From assembly GCA_033032865.1 (NCBI GenBank), contig JAWHQI010000267.1, forward strand, positions 762,501 through 826,500: 64,000 nt of DNA. Direction: 5' to 3'. Below, in pieces: positions 11,471-23,924 of the stretch (position 1 is the first letter of the stretch; each line of letters begins with the position of its first letter). Below the pieces are notes generated by a model. It made no database searches, was not told the origin of the DNA, and worked only from the letters and a program-made list of their open reading frames with translations. Source of the stretch: Dactylorhiza incarnata (lineage: Eukaryota > Streptophyta > Magnoliopsida > Asparagales > Orchidaceae). Position numbers and translations under genes: made by a program.

Positions 11471-11925
11471 CCCACTATCTCCGCAAACAACCGCGCGCAA
11501 TCGCGCACGGCACCACGCCCAGCCGCGCACGCGCAATTGAACGCGCGCGACCGCGCACGCACCGTGTCACCATCGCACACAACCACACAACCACGCACGT
11601 GCGCACAGCCTACGCAGCAGCGCGCGCGCGGCCTGCGCACTAGCTCGCGCGCGCTAGATCGCGCGCACGCGCGGCCTGCGCGCAAGCGCGCAACCGCGGC
11701 CCCCGCGCACTCGCGGGCTGCGAGCGCGCGCACGCGCAGCCCGCGCGCAAGCGGCCTGGCACGGGCGGCCTGCGCGCACGCGCAGCCCGCGCGCAAGCGG
11801 CCTGGCACGGGCGGCCTGCGCGCACGCGCAGCCCGCGCGCAAGCGGCCTGGCACGGGCGGCCTGCGCGCACGCGCGCGCGCGGCGCGCGGGCCGCGTACA
11901 CGCCTGCGCTAGCGCGCGCAGCCAG
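11471..11925. repeat. CpG-rich alternating purine-pyrimidine array
   Basis: About 450 bases dominated by GCGCGC and CGCGCAC runs. Inside is a 46-bp unit repeated three times (about 11736-11873), each with CGCGCAAGCGGCCTGGCACG. Open frames exist on both strands (up to ~180 codons) but translate to Ala/Arg-rich low complexity and are not credible genes. It interrupts the similarity between the LTR fragment on its right and the chromovirus 1 LTR. Confidence 0.8.
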
Positions 11926-11929
11926 CCCT

Positions 11930-13411
11930 CTAGAATTTGAATTAATTAATACCAGGAAAAATAAGATCTGCACGGATCTTAAAGCAGATCCGAGCCTCCC
12001 CCTTCATCTTCTTCCTCCAGCCAACGGCTGAGATCAACCGGTGCTGGGCGAACTTGCTCCTCCATTTCCCGGCCACCTGGTGGTCACCACGGCCGGCCAC
12101 CACCTCCACCACCTTCGTGGTGGTCGGGGCTACATCTTCCCGGCGACATGGCGGCCGGAGGAGGCGTTTTCCGGCGAACTTAGCTTGGCCGAAATCACCA
12201 AAAAGCCATGGTTTTGAGATTTCGATCCCGGCCCAATTGAGCCCGAACCTTCAAATAAAATAGAGGGGAAGCTAGCGTAGAGGGAGAGGAGGAGAAACGA
12301 ACCTAAGATGGAGCTTGGCGGTGGCGGCGGCGGCGGTTGGCCATGGAAATGCCCCTCTCCGGCGACCTTGACCATTTCCTCCATTCTCCGCTAAAGCTTC
12401 AATCCAAAGGTCGATTTCGACTTCTTGCCAGCTTCTGGAGCTAATCAGATGGTCAAATGGGAGTGGGGAGGAGAGTATAATGGAGTTTGAACTAAGAGGC
12501 CCACAATTTTGGTGTTTTGGCCAACCAATCAGCTGTACACCTGCCCCTCTGTCCTATTCTCAGGTGCCCAGCAATCACCCAAGGCCCTAGGCTGATTGAG
12601 ATGGAGTGTGGGGGGGGGGGAAGCTTTATCAATCCTCTTTTTGTCCCCTCTTTCTCTCTCCTCCTTTGCTTTTTAATGAAACATGCACACATGTGACATT
12701 TGTCCTTCATAACCAGGTGCCATAGGGTATTAATTTGATGAAGATATTTGGTGGGGTCACTTGGTTTGAGCTTGGTTCAAGTGTATGAGGGTTAAGTCAC
12801 TTATTTTGGGCTATGTTGACCATGATTGACCTAGAGTTGACTTTGGTCAACAAGGTGAGTGGGTTGACCCCACTTGGGGGTCATGGGTCCCTTAACCTCA
12901 CTCAACATTGGTTGGTCCATGGTGGGGACCCATTTGGGCTAAATTAGCCTTAAGGTGTGATTTTGACCTAAATTAAGCTAAAGTTGACTTTGGTCAAATT
13001 GGTCAATTGGTTGACCAAATGATGGGGCTTTTAGGTCCAATGGGTTCCTTAAAGTGTTTAGAGTGTGGTGGAAATGTTAGTTTGAACATTTGGAGTCAAT
13101 TGAACCCTAATTGGCTTAGTTTGGTTAAAGTTGACCTATTGTTGACTTTGGTCAATTTCATGCAATTGGGCCCCACCCAAGTGCAATTCCCATGGTAATG
13201 GTCTTCCTTAGTGGTTAGGGTAGTATGGGGGAGGTCAATTTGGTGAATTTAGGGTCAATTGGCCTAAGGGAGTGGTATTGGGCTATGTTGATTTTGTGCC
13301 CTTAGTGTGCACTTATCACACTTCACTTGGCCCAAGGGCCCTAGTGGCCACTCTGCACACCACCACTGCCCTAACACCATCTAGGGGTCTAGAAGGATTG
13401 GGGATGTTACA
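11930..13411 (-). repeat. Chromovirus LTR fragment, minus orientation
   Basis: Read on minus it starts TGTAACATCCCCAATCC at 13411, the same start as the chromovirus 1 LTR, and follows it for about 1.5 kb. Shared blocks include CCGGCCGCCATGTCGCCGG, CGACCACCACGAAGGTGGTGG and the GATCTG...GTGCAGATCT stretch. Similarity stops near 11930 at the CpG-rich array. It contains the Arg-rich start MANRRRRHRQAPS on minus near 12350, ending in a TAG before GTTCG. Confidence 0.8.
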
Positions 13412-13717
13412 GGTCGTTCCTCGGATTATGTGCGGGCACCCTTGGCCTGTGGAGATCTGGGTCGTTCTGAATAGCATAAAGCACATTAGTCCTGGTGGTG
13501 TTTAATGGGGTGTAGACCCTGGGCTGTCGTGGATCTAAATCTCTTCGGGGGGTCACAACGACGTTCATTGACGCGACGCTCCTCGCCGCGTCGCTCTTCT
13601 TGTCATATGGGGGCCTGCTCGGACCCCATTCTTCTCTTTTGGCAGCCTTCGAACTGCTGACAGTGTGCTTCGATGGCCTCGTCGGACGCTATCTTAGTTT
13701 CTACCCAGTGAACGAGG
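13412..13717. other. Unassigned sequence
   Basis: About 300 bases between a chromovirus LTR edge and a Cassandra LTR. No homology to other parts of the window and no gene-like ORF seen. Confidence 0.4.
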
Positions 13718-13799
13718 TGTAACGGTCTCCCCAGCACACAGCTCGCAAGGACGACCTCCAGCACCCCCAGCATCCAGCTCGAAAGGGTTTAGCCTATCC
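13718..13799 (-). repeat. Cassandra-type LTR, part (split by chromovirus 2)
   Basis: Starts TGTAACGGTCTCCCC (the antisense end of the LTR) and runs to TATCC, where chromovirus 2 is inserted. After that element the sequence resumes TATCCAAATGGGC (29161-29173), as in intact copies, and then diverges. The target site of chromovirus 2 was therefore inside a Cassandra LTR. Confidence 0.75.
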
Positions 13800-16700
13800 T
13801 GTAAGACCCCATTTTTTTTTTGCAAAAACCACCGGGTCTAAGGCCCAGAACCGCCGTTTTGCGGTGACACCTTCGCTCGGGGAGGTCGCCACTACAAAAC
13901 GCCGATCCTGCCGGCCAATTCGATCACTAGAAAAGTAAGCTTAACTGAATAAACAACCAAGTCCACATCACATATATTAAGCTATCAAAAGTTGTCCACA
14001 AATATAACAGAAGGAAAAAGAAAAAGATAACAGGGTAACTAGGGCTCTTGCCCGATACATCAAAAGCCTCACTACATGGATCACTCGCGGAAGCAAAACA
14101 ACTAAATCAAACACTCACGGATCCTGTCATCTGAGCTCCTGAGCTAGACTGCCCCGCCTCCATTTGCACCGGCCTCTGGTGCTGCCCCATCGCCGCGGTC
14201 TCCTAAAATGATAAGGTCCACCGACCGTCAGTCATAAAGACTCAGCCAATTCCCCACCCCTCCCCCCAAGGCTCCTAGGCACCGTATGGGAAGGAGGAAG
14301 CGGAGGACAAACAAGGGGTAATACGAAAGCAGATGACAAGTGAGTTCTACGCTACACAGGTGTATGTACATAAGTAAAACATGAGATAAAAGCAGCATGG
14401 TAAAGTATAGGAAAAACAGTAAGGAGCAAAAGTAGAGGCAGGTAGGTATTATAATATTAACCATTGATTTATAGGAATGCCCACACAAACCTATATACCA
14501 AGGGGTCGTTTAGCAGGGCCTATCGTATAAAAAGTCTCATACCAATTTATACGATAGGTGTCGGGGGTTAAATGTTATGATTATGCCATGACATGCAGAG
14601 TATGCTTTTATGCGGTGATCAAACAAGTGCAACTCACCCACTACGACTCTATGCACATAGACCTTTAGTTCCCCCTTTTTGGAGCGAGCTAGACTCCCAG
14701 GATACTCCCGTAGTGGCAAACGGAAGCGGTGGGTTGGGCCTCGCCCATCTCTAGGTTGGTATTTGCACTACCTAACCTAGACTTATCGTACGCCTCCACA
14801 AAACCCGCGGAGCGCCTGCGTACTCTTACTGACTGGACCGCCAGACTTTTATGGCTAAGTGTAAATACCACACTTGCCGAGCCCAAGTGTTAACGTCGGT
14901 GCAACGATCGCCAACACGAAGGACCCACCACCTTATGCACATGCAGTATATCTTCCAACGACACCGAGCTACAAGCTCCCCGGGCTACCCGCCCGTCACC
15001 AATAAACATCTCAGAAACATAAGATCACCGGACTAAACCAGCTAGACTTCTATAAGCAAAACCTCATAATAACTTTCCTGTTATAGTTAACATAGGTGCT
15101 AAAAGACACTAATGGGAAAAGACGATCTTTCGTCAATCCCTGGACGACCTATTCCAAGGGTGGCACCCCACCACCCTAAAACTCACCAAACCAGGGGTCC
15201 TCACATAATTACAAGATTACCACTCAACCTTTACCATTCCCAAACCAAAGGCCACCAGTTTGATCCTTAACCCCAAAGTTGCCAAATTGCTAAACGCAGA
15301 CCACTCTTAACATTTTGATGCTCATGAAGAGAGGTACACTAAATAATCAACTCTATGACTCAAGGGATTTACTGGGAGTCCATGCTACCTGATTCAGATC
15401 AAATCTAGGGTTTCATAATTTTCCCAACAATAATAATATTTTAAACAATTTTCCAAAGGGCAATTTTTCTAAGGTTTGAACTACAAGTGTACTTTTCTGT
15501 CCTCTAATGCCTACTCTAATTTTTACATAAATCAAGAGTACCTCATAAACAGTAGGTATTAAATTTTAGGAAAAACCAGCAAGATTTACTATTTTTTTAA
15601 AATTCCAAAACAGATTTATTTCCAATAAATTCCAAAGGAGGTACCCTCATATGAACTCCAATCCTTATGCAAATTTATACAGAGGTGCTTCATAATATAA
15701 TATTCAGTCTTACAAAGTTTGACCATGTTCCACAGAGGTTACATTTGTAATTTCATGCAAGGATATATTTGCAATTTCTTCCAAAATGAACTAGAGGTAC
15801 CAAAAATATTGATCCATAAATTATGATAAAATTACAGTGGTTTTATATTGATATGAAAAGACAACCGTCAAAGTTTCATGCAATTACAGCAACTTATCAG
15901 CCTACAATTAATCATCCCAAAAATTGTCTACTATATGAAATATTACACTTTGAACCTCACAAATTCTTCCCATGGTCTAACAGATTCTTCCAGAGATTAA
16001 TACCATTAAAACCAAGTTTGTGACAGAAAATGGTTAATAAATATGTACTATTTCTTTCTAAAACCAAAAACCCTAATTATTTACAAATCTACCCAAGGGT
16101 TTATTACCTAGGATTAACAACTCCAAATCCCTCCAAATTCTCACAGTAGCATTTTCTGGTCACTAAAACCACGTCCCCAAAATTTCAAGTCAAACCATTA
16201 AGGTTTGACCCTCTTCCTTCAATAGCCTCTAATTGCACCCCATTAGGGTTTAGCCTAGGGTTAGGGTCTAAACATCTCCAAATCCACCCAAACTTCTTGT
16301 GAGGGGATTAAAACACTCTTAGAGCCCAGAGAGGGCTATTGCACTTCTCTCCATGGACATTTACTCCTACCTCCTTCACAAACCCTAAAGGGCACCATAC
16401 ACTTCACCACTAGGGCTTAAGGGCACACTAGGCCCTAAGTCATCCAACATTGCTCCTTGGGGTGTCCTATGCATCCCAAATCAGTAACCATGGTCACCCC
16501 AACACTCAGTGGGAGGAAACCCCTCCACACTCCAAAGCTAGCTTAAGTGCACTTTTTGCCCTAAACAAAACCCTTAAGCAATCTATTCTCAAGAGAACTC
16601 CCTACCTTGCCCAAGCCCAAACTACTCACTATACTGATCAGGGGTCAGTGAAAGAGCACCCAAGATCCTACCAATACTTGGTGAGGAGTGGGGTTCTATT

Positions 16701-19035
16701 AGGTACCTATTTGGAGTGCAAATAACATTTACCCCCTTTTTGATTTACTAGGGCAAAACTCCTCCAATGGCCACCAAACTTGGACCAAAGGTTGGCATGG
16801 GGAAGGGTGAGGTGCACCCCAAATATGAAGCCAAAAGACCTTGTGGAAGAGTGGGGGCACTCACTCAAAGTTTTGCCTAAACCTAGGGAGCCTAAGGTTG
16901 TTTTGGTGAAATACCCTACCAAATCAACTACAAATGAGTTGAGATTTTAACCAAGGGTTTATCATGGCCCTAATGTTACACCACCAAAATTTGGTGGTGA
17001 TTGGAGGTCATTTGACCCTCCAAATTATTTATGCAAGGATTAATAAATTTCTATAAAAACCTTAGGAAAATTAACTCCTAAAAATCTGATACTCAAACCT
17101 AACCTAGGTACAGGGCATATGCATGCATAGCCAAAATATCAACTTCATCAGATTTGCCATTTAAGAGTTATACTAATTTAAAGGTCTGGTTTGAGTTTTG
17201 ACCAGTCTCACTAGAATGAGTGCTGTGGGTCCAATACTTAACCAAATAGTCTAATTCCACAACCATTAGGAAGTAGACATCAAGGCCTACAAATGTTATC
17301 TCTGGGCATTTTTCGAATTATGGCCCCTAAGGGCCTTAAAATCGGGTCACAAAATTTGTCACAAAGTGTGACATATAATTAAATAATAAGATTAAAATCA
17401 TTTCATGGCTGCGTATAGCAAAAGGCGGCCAATCGGACGGCTCACAGCCATCGTCCCCGATAAACCTGGGGCTGAGATTCTGCGCGCCTGGGCGAGTTTG
17501 GAGGCAGATTTCCCGGCCACCTGAGCGCCGCCCCGGCCGACCAACGCCACCACCACCTCCGTTGAGGTGGGGGCCGGCGATGAGCGGTGTTTGATCGGCC
17601 GGAGGTGGCCGGAATCGTGTTCTGTAAGGAGATGCCCAACCCGATCGACGGGAGGCTTGGCTGGCTCGATTCACAGCCGATTGGCCACGATTCGAGCCGC
17701 CGGCGATTGGGATCTAATCCTTAGGGTTCAGGGAGGAGAATAGGACCTGCTGATGAGCTTGCCGGCGGGTTGTCCTTGAGTACACCATGGGAGCACGGGT
17801 CGGTTGCGAAGCCATGCCGATTCCAACCTACAGTACACAAAATCTTCAGGGAACTTAGGGGTTTCTCTCCTCTCTGGCTTCTGAAGGTGATGGGGGGTTC
17901 GAATGGGAGTGATGGAGGCTTTAACCCCCATTGCCATTAATGGCCTCTTCGAATTCTTCAAGGGCCGGCCCCCATTCATCTCCCCTGCTTCAATGCTTAT
18001 TAGAAACTGATGGAAACTCCTCCTAATCGGCTGAGGAGTTGAATGGAAGAGTCAATTGGGGAGGCCAAGGGGTGAATCCTCTTAATGGCCATGAATGGCC
18101 TCTTTCTCTCACCTCAAAAATGGGGAAACCTCCATTTCCTCTCTCCTAATCACCATGGCCGGTTTCTATACTCTGTCCTGAGTCTAATGAGAGTCTACAT
18201 GGGCTGGTTGACCAACCAAATGAGCTAGCCCAAAGGGATTGGGTTATGATTGAGAGATTTGACCTAAATTGGGTAATTTTGACTTTTGGTCAAATTGGCC
18301 AATTGGGGGACCCTAGGATGGGGCTTTTGGGTCCATTGGGTTCCAAATTAAGTTTATAAACTAGTGGTGGGGTCAATTTGGTCATATGGGTCTTGGTTGA
18401 CCCAATCTAAGCTGATTTGACCAAAATAGGCTAAATTGACTTTGGTCAAATTGAGCTCTAGGGTTGACTTGGTCATGGGGATTTTTGGTCCACTAGGTCC
18501 CCTATGATATGATAACCCTATGGGTGAGGTCAATTTAATGTGGTGAAGATCAATTGGGGTACTTTGTGGAGAAATGACATTTTGACCTTAAAAGGGCATT
18601 TTGGTCAATTTGCACCCCTGGGGGTCCCATGATGGGGCTTTTGGGTCCATTAGGTCTCTTATGGTATTCTAGACCTAGGTGTGTGATCAATTTGACATGG
18701 TGAGGGTTGATTGGCTCTAAATAGGCTATTTTGACCAATTTGGGGGTTTAGGTTGACTTTGGTCAAATTGGTCTCTTAGGTTGACCCTGATGGGACCTTG
18801 GTGCCCTAAGGGGACCCCTAAAGGGTTAGGAACACTATGGTGGGGTCCAAAGGTTAAGTTGAGGCCCTAAAGTCCAACCCTAAATTTGGTAAATGGAAAA
18901 TTGCTAATTGCAGACCAAGGTGGTTTCCTCCTCCTTTCTTAAGCTCCCAAGATGAAAAGGCTCTTCCTATGGTTTTGTCATGACCTAGTCATGACAAAAC
19001 CAACTTAGGGGTCTAGCAGTTTGGGGGATGTTACA
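13800..19035 (-). repeat. 3' LTR of chromovirus 2
   Basis: On minus it starts TGTAACATCCCCCAAACTGC at 19035 and ends GGGGTCTTACA at 13800. It has a TTGAC-rich zone near its start (18190-18930), a GC-rich stretch (17440-17700) and long AT-rich parts. Small ORFs such as one at 14228-14488 occur in both LTRs only because the LTRs are copies. Confidence 0.95.
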
Positions 19036-19098
19036 AATCCCAATACATAAAAATAAAAATTTCGTCCTCGAAATTCAGACAAGCCTATGGGGTTTCTA

Positions 19099-21137
19099 CT
19101 AAAGGAAAGACTGTAACATCCCAGAAAAGTAAACTGTACCTGTCATAAAAAGCTGCGGATATTTTTGCTGCATCAAGTCCAGTGGCTCCCAAGTATGTTC
19201 TTCCTGTCCATGATTCCTCCACAGGACCTTGACCAGTGGAACCTTCTTGCGCCGCAAGACTCGTAGCTCTGTGTCGTCTATCCGAACCGGCTCCAAGTGA
19301 ATCGATCGATCTGTAGCTACTGGCCCCTCTGAAGTAGACACCTGCTGCTCAGGCCGAAGTAAAGCCTTCCTAAGTGAAGAGACGTGGAATACGTCATGCA
19401 GTCCCTCCAAATCCGGCGGTAGCTCCAGTCTGTAAGCCAAGGGGGCGATCCGCTCCAGGATCCTATAGGGTCCCATAAACCTCGGACTGAGCTTCTTTCG
19501 GCCGCGAACCCTCGAGACTCCGTGCATCGGACGTATCTTCAAGAAAACTCGGTCTCCCACCTGGAACTCCACCATACGATGACGCGCATCGTAATACTTG
19601 GCCTGCCTGCTCTGGGCCTCCAGCATCCTATCTCGAATCAATCTCACCTGGGCCTCCGTATCCTCCACGAACTCTGAGCCAAGAGCCTTGGGATCCTCAT
19701 CCTGAATCCAAGATAATGGTGTCCTGCACCTCCGTCCATATAATGCCTCGTAAGGCGCTCTGCCTATACTAGCCTGGTGACTGTTGTTATATGAGAACTC
19801 GACCAACGGCAACAGTCTCTCCCATGGCTCCCCGCGGTCTAGAATGCAAAGACGCAAAAGATGCTCCAAGGTCCGATTGGTGCGCTCCGTTTGCCCGTCT
19901 GTCTGGGGGTGAAAAGCCGTACTGAAGGTCAACCGGGTGCCTAGATAGGCCTGCACCACTCTCCACTCCCTTGACGTAAAACGTCCATCTCGGTCAGATA
20001 CTATCGTCCTTGGCACACCATGATAACGGATGAACTGCTCCACAAACTTCCGTACCATAATCCTGACTGAATCATCCTTCCTGATCGGAATGAACCTGGC
20101 CATCTTCGTCAACCTATCGACGATCACCCAAATCGAGTCATTCCCCGCACGAGATCGGGGAAGACCATGAATAAAATCCATCGCTATATCATCGAACTTC
20201 CACTCCGGCACTGGGAGTGGCTGTAACAATCCTGCGGGGTTCCGGCACTCCGCCTTCACAAGCTGGCAGGTCTCGCAGTGGGTCACAAAATAAACGATGT
20301 CTCTCTTCATACCCGGCCAGTACATGGTCCTCTTCAGATCTGCCGTCATCTTGGTAATACCCGGGTGCACCGAATACTTACTGCAGTGAGCCTCTGTCAT
20401 AATATCCTCCCGAATCTGACCTCCTGTCGGTATGTACACTCGACCTTTAAAACTCAACAGGTCGTCCTTCAGCGAATAATCTCCGGCTGAGCCTTCCTCC
20501 AAGGCTCTGAATATCGGCTCCAACTTGGCATCCTGCCTCTGCCCTTCCTTGATGCGGTCTCGAATGTCATAAGTGGCACCAGTCGCCGCTAGGTACTCCT
20601 CGTACAGCTCCGGATCATCCTCAGATACTAGGGAGATCTGCATATCTTCGAACATCTGCACTAACTCCATGGCCATTAGTTTAGGCCCTACTCCTGGCGT
20701 AGTAGCTCTCCTGCTCAACGCGTCTGCTACTACGTTCGCCTTCCCTGGGTGATAATGCATAGTGTACTGGTAATCTGATAAGAACTCCACCCATCGCCTC
20801 TGCCGGATATTCAACTCCTTCTGCGTATCTACATATTTCAGATTTTTGTGATCTGAGAATATGTCGCAGTGGACACCATAGAGATAGTGCCGCCAGATCT
20901 TGAGAGCGGAAACGACTGCTCCCATCTCCAAGTCATGCACCGGGTAATTCCGCTCGTGGTTCTTCAACTGGCGGGAGGCGTAAGCTATCACATGCCCGTT
21001 CTGCATCAGAACGGCACCCATCCCCTGATATGACGCATCCGTATACACTTGAAATCCTTCCCTTCCCGACGGAAGGGCAAGGATGGGGGCTGAAGTAAGC
21101 CGACACTTCAGCTCCTGAAAAGCTGTCCACACTGCGG
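19099..21137 (-). pseudogene. RNase H, integrase and chromodomain of chromovirus 2
   Basis: Continuous frame holding RNase H ([46 protein letters not shown]), integrase (zinc region [14 protein letters not shown] to THCETCQ; Asp in [10 protein letters not shown], Asp in VSDRDGRF, Glu in DGQTERTN), the [14 protein letters not shown] segment, and a chromodomain-like end ([20 protein letters not shown]). This downstream part is complete and without stops. It is one base out of frame with RT: a base appears lost near 21130, after TPQC. Confidence 0.9.
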
Positions 21138-22516
21138 CGTCCAAGTAAAGACAGCATCCTTCCTTGTCAGGGAAGTAAGCGGGAGGGCTATCTGAGAAAA
21201 CCCCTGAACGAACTTCCGATAGTAGCCGGCAAGTCCCAAGAAACTCCTCACGTCGGTGGCCGTCTTTAGCGGCGGCCAGTCCCGTACTGCCTGAATCTTT
21301 GCAGGATCCACTGTTAAGCCTGCTCCACTGATGATATGCCCCAGGAAGGCCACCTCCTTCAACCAAAACTGACATTTGCTGAACTTTGCATACAACCGAT
21401 GCTCCCGAAGCTTCCCCAAGGTCAGTGCCAAATGCCGTGCATGCTCCTCCTCCGTCCTCGAGTAGATGAGGATATCGTCGATGAACACTATGACAAAGAT
21501 GTCAAGGTAAGGTTCAAACACCCGGTTCATCAAGCTCATAAATGCTGAAGGTGCATTTGTGAGCCCGAACGGCATCACAGTGAACTCATACAATCCATAC
21601 CGGCTGCTGAAAGTCGTCTTCGGGATGTCCTCCTCTTGGATCCTCAGCTGATAATAACCTGATCTCAAATCCAGCTTCGAGAAGCAGTGGGCTCCCTCTA
21701 GCTGGTCAAAGAGCTCGTCTATCCTTGGCAGAGGATACGTGTTCCGTACCGTCAGCCTATTCAGTGCTCTGTAATCGATGCACAGCCTGAGCGTCCCATC
21801 CTTCTTCTTTACGAATAACACCGGAGCTCCCCAAGGTGAGGAACTCGGCCTAACGAACCCTGCTTCCACCAGCTCCTGGAGCTGGCTCCGAAACTCTACC
21901 AACTCCTTCGGGGCCATCCGGTAAGGAGCTTTGGACACCGGCTTGGCCCCTGGCACCAGCTGAATCTGAAAATCCTTCTCGCGGTGCGGTGGTAGCCCAG
22001 GAAGCTTCTCCGGAAAAACATCAGCAAAATCTCGCACTACCGGGATACTTGGCACCGAGTCCTTGACTTCAGTCGCCTCAAAGAGCACCTGATAAACCTC
22101 GTCTCCCTGCAGGTGGGCCTTGACGGCCTGAATGGACGATAAAAAGAGACGAGAGGTAGGTTGAGTACCTTCGAAAGTCACTACACCGTCTTTATGCTCT
22201 AGCACGATCCGCCTTGCCGGGCAGTCAATCCTTGCCTGGCTCTCATACAACCAACTCATGGCCAGGATCAGGTCGTAATCCCTCATCTTTAGCACAGTTG
22301 CCGGGGCCTCGAGCAGTCTTCCTCCAATCTCCAGACTCATTATGCACGTTAAATTTGTTAGAACCTCCGATCCGTCCGGAAATCGCACCCTCCTATAGTC
22401 GCTTTTGGAGTGCTTGACTTGGTCTAGGTCTTCGATAAACTTAGCCGAGACGAACGAGTGCGAGGCACCCGTATCGAACAAGGTAAAAGCAGGTTTGCCA
22501 AAAATGGATACTAAAC
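21108..22516 (-). pseudogene. Protease and reverse transcriptase of chromovirus 2
   Basis: The frame opens at the candidate splice acceptor (22516) with no ATG. Protease motif [12 protein letters not shown] is at about 22445-22480 and the second block LILAMSWL further on. The RT fingers and palm follow: [39 protein letters not shown] and FIDD at about 21475-21487. The shared [13 protein letters not shown] block links protease and RT. The frame breaks near 21130, just before RNase H. Confidence 0.9.
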
Positions 22517-22603
22517 CTGAAGGTTTGATGTTTGGTTCAATGCTAAGGTAAAACTAAAACTTTATAAGACATTATCGAATTAAAAGAAAGTACAACAAGG
22601 TAC
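22517..22603 (-). other. Candidate intron between gag and protease, chromovirus 2
   Basis: An 87-bp segment bounded on minus by GCAG|GTACCT and CCTTCAG|GT. Its length is a multiple of three but it contains an in-frame TAA. Removal joins gag to protease in phase 1 within a Gly codon, exactly as in chromovirus 1 (812-912, 101 bp). Confidence 0.6.
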
Positions 22604-23723
22604 CTGCGATGACCCTTGCTGGGTCCCGGGGCCTAGCCAAGTCTAGGGCATAAGCCTGTTCCCTGTACTGCCTCCGATCGTCACCCTGAAATCCACGAAC
22701 TCGACCACGTCCTCGGCCCCCGAGATGCTGACCCCGTGGTGCTGCCTGATGTGCTGGAGGAGCATTCCTCTGGGGGCAGTTCCTCTTGATGTGGCCGACC
22801 TGATGGCAGTGAAAGCATTCCGGAGGTTGCCAACCTCCTCAAATCCTTGGCATCTCCCTCATCTGCAGAGGTTGAGGAGCCAACACTACCGGCTCCCTTT
22901 GCTCCTGCCTCTCCCCCTGACGGGGTCGGACCTCCGTCCTTCCTTCTCCAGCGTCTCGGCCTCTCGGCTGATCTCTCCTGCCATTTCTCCCCTGGTCCTC
23001 CATGGGTCTCTTCCTCCCACGAACAACTTGCTGGTCTCCATCCAGCTTCTTCGCCATCTCCAGAATCTTTGACATACTACCGTCGGAGACAAAAAGGAGG
23101 GCCTGCCTCAACTCATCACGGAGGCCCTTATAGAACCTCTTAGCATAACCCACATCATCCAGTTGGTAAGATACCGCAAACCGGGACAGGTGGGTGAACT
23201 CCTGGTGATACTCCAACACTGACCTACTCCCTTGTCTTAACTGCAAAAACCTGTCCTCCAGATCATCTCTTGCCGACTGCGGCACGAAATGTTCCAGCAG
23301 TGCCGCCTTGAAATCTTCCCACAAAACGTCTGCTGCCTCAAGTCCCGGATAAGCTGTATCCAGGAACCTCTTCCACCACCTCTTGGCATGAGACTCCAAG
23401 CAAGAAACCACCAGTGGCACCTCCATGTCTGCCGGGCACTGGATTCCTGACAACATCTCCTCCATGATGTCTACCCATTCTTCGGTCCTCACAACAGTCT
23501 CCGTCCCGATGAATGCTGGTGGGGAGAGACCCCGAAAGATGCTCAGCCAGTTGGCCCCGGGGTTCTGCTGAGGAGCCGGTGCTTGCTGTGCCCTGAATGT
23601 CTCCAAAATGGCAGTCAGAGTCTGCCCCAACTCCGTCTGCTGGAACGGGGTAGGAGCCGGTGGTGGTGGAACGACGTTCGGAGCCGGCGGGACTCCATGC
23701 CGTGGTGAAGGTTCCGTTGTCGG
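22604..23723 (-). pseudogene. gag: Gag of chromovirus 2
   Basis: Capsid region with FVPQSARDDLEDRFLQLRQG, EYHQEFTHLSRF and KRFYKGLRDELRQALLF, then a basic linker, then the zinc knuckle CFHCHQVGHIKRNC at about 22760-22800 and an Arg/Gly tail. An in-frame TGA at about 22839 splits capsid from knuckle. The frame opens straight after ATGTAG (23729-23724). Either TAG is a nonsense mutation of codon 2, or it is the end of a splice acceptor (CTTTCTTATGTAG) and the start codon lies upstream. Confidence 0.85.
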
Positions 23724-23909
23724 CTACATAAGAAAGATTGCACTTATAAGGGACTTAGCTAAAGGGAAGAAGAATTCACTTATAAGTGGACTTTTACATG
23801 TGATTTTCCTTATGGGCACACCATTGCTTCCGCTGCTAGTTTATCCGCAAACTAAGCTCGCTCGGGGTGACCCAGGGTTTGTGGACTTCTTTTCTTTGGA
23901 TCGGTGTTT

Positions 23910-23922
23910 GCCTCTGATACCA
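23910..23922 (-). promoter_or_regulatory. Primer-binding site (initiator tRNA-Met type)
   Basis: Reads TGGTATCAGAGGC on minus, two bases inside the 5' LTR. It matches the 3' end of plant initiator tRNA-Met and fixes element polarity. Confidence 0.9.
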
Positions 23923-23924
23923 CT

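Noticed and set aside
11431..12031. Long ORFs on both strands (up to ~180 codons)
   Set aside because: Products of a CpG-rich repeat lacking stops; Ala/Arg low complexity with no family features.
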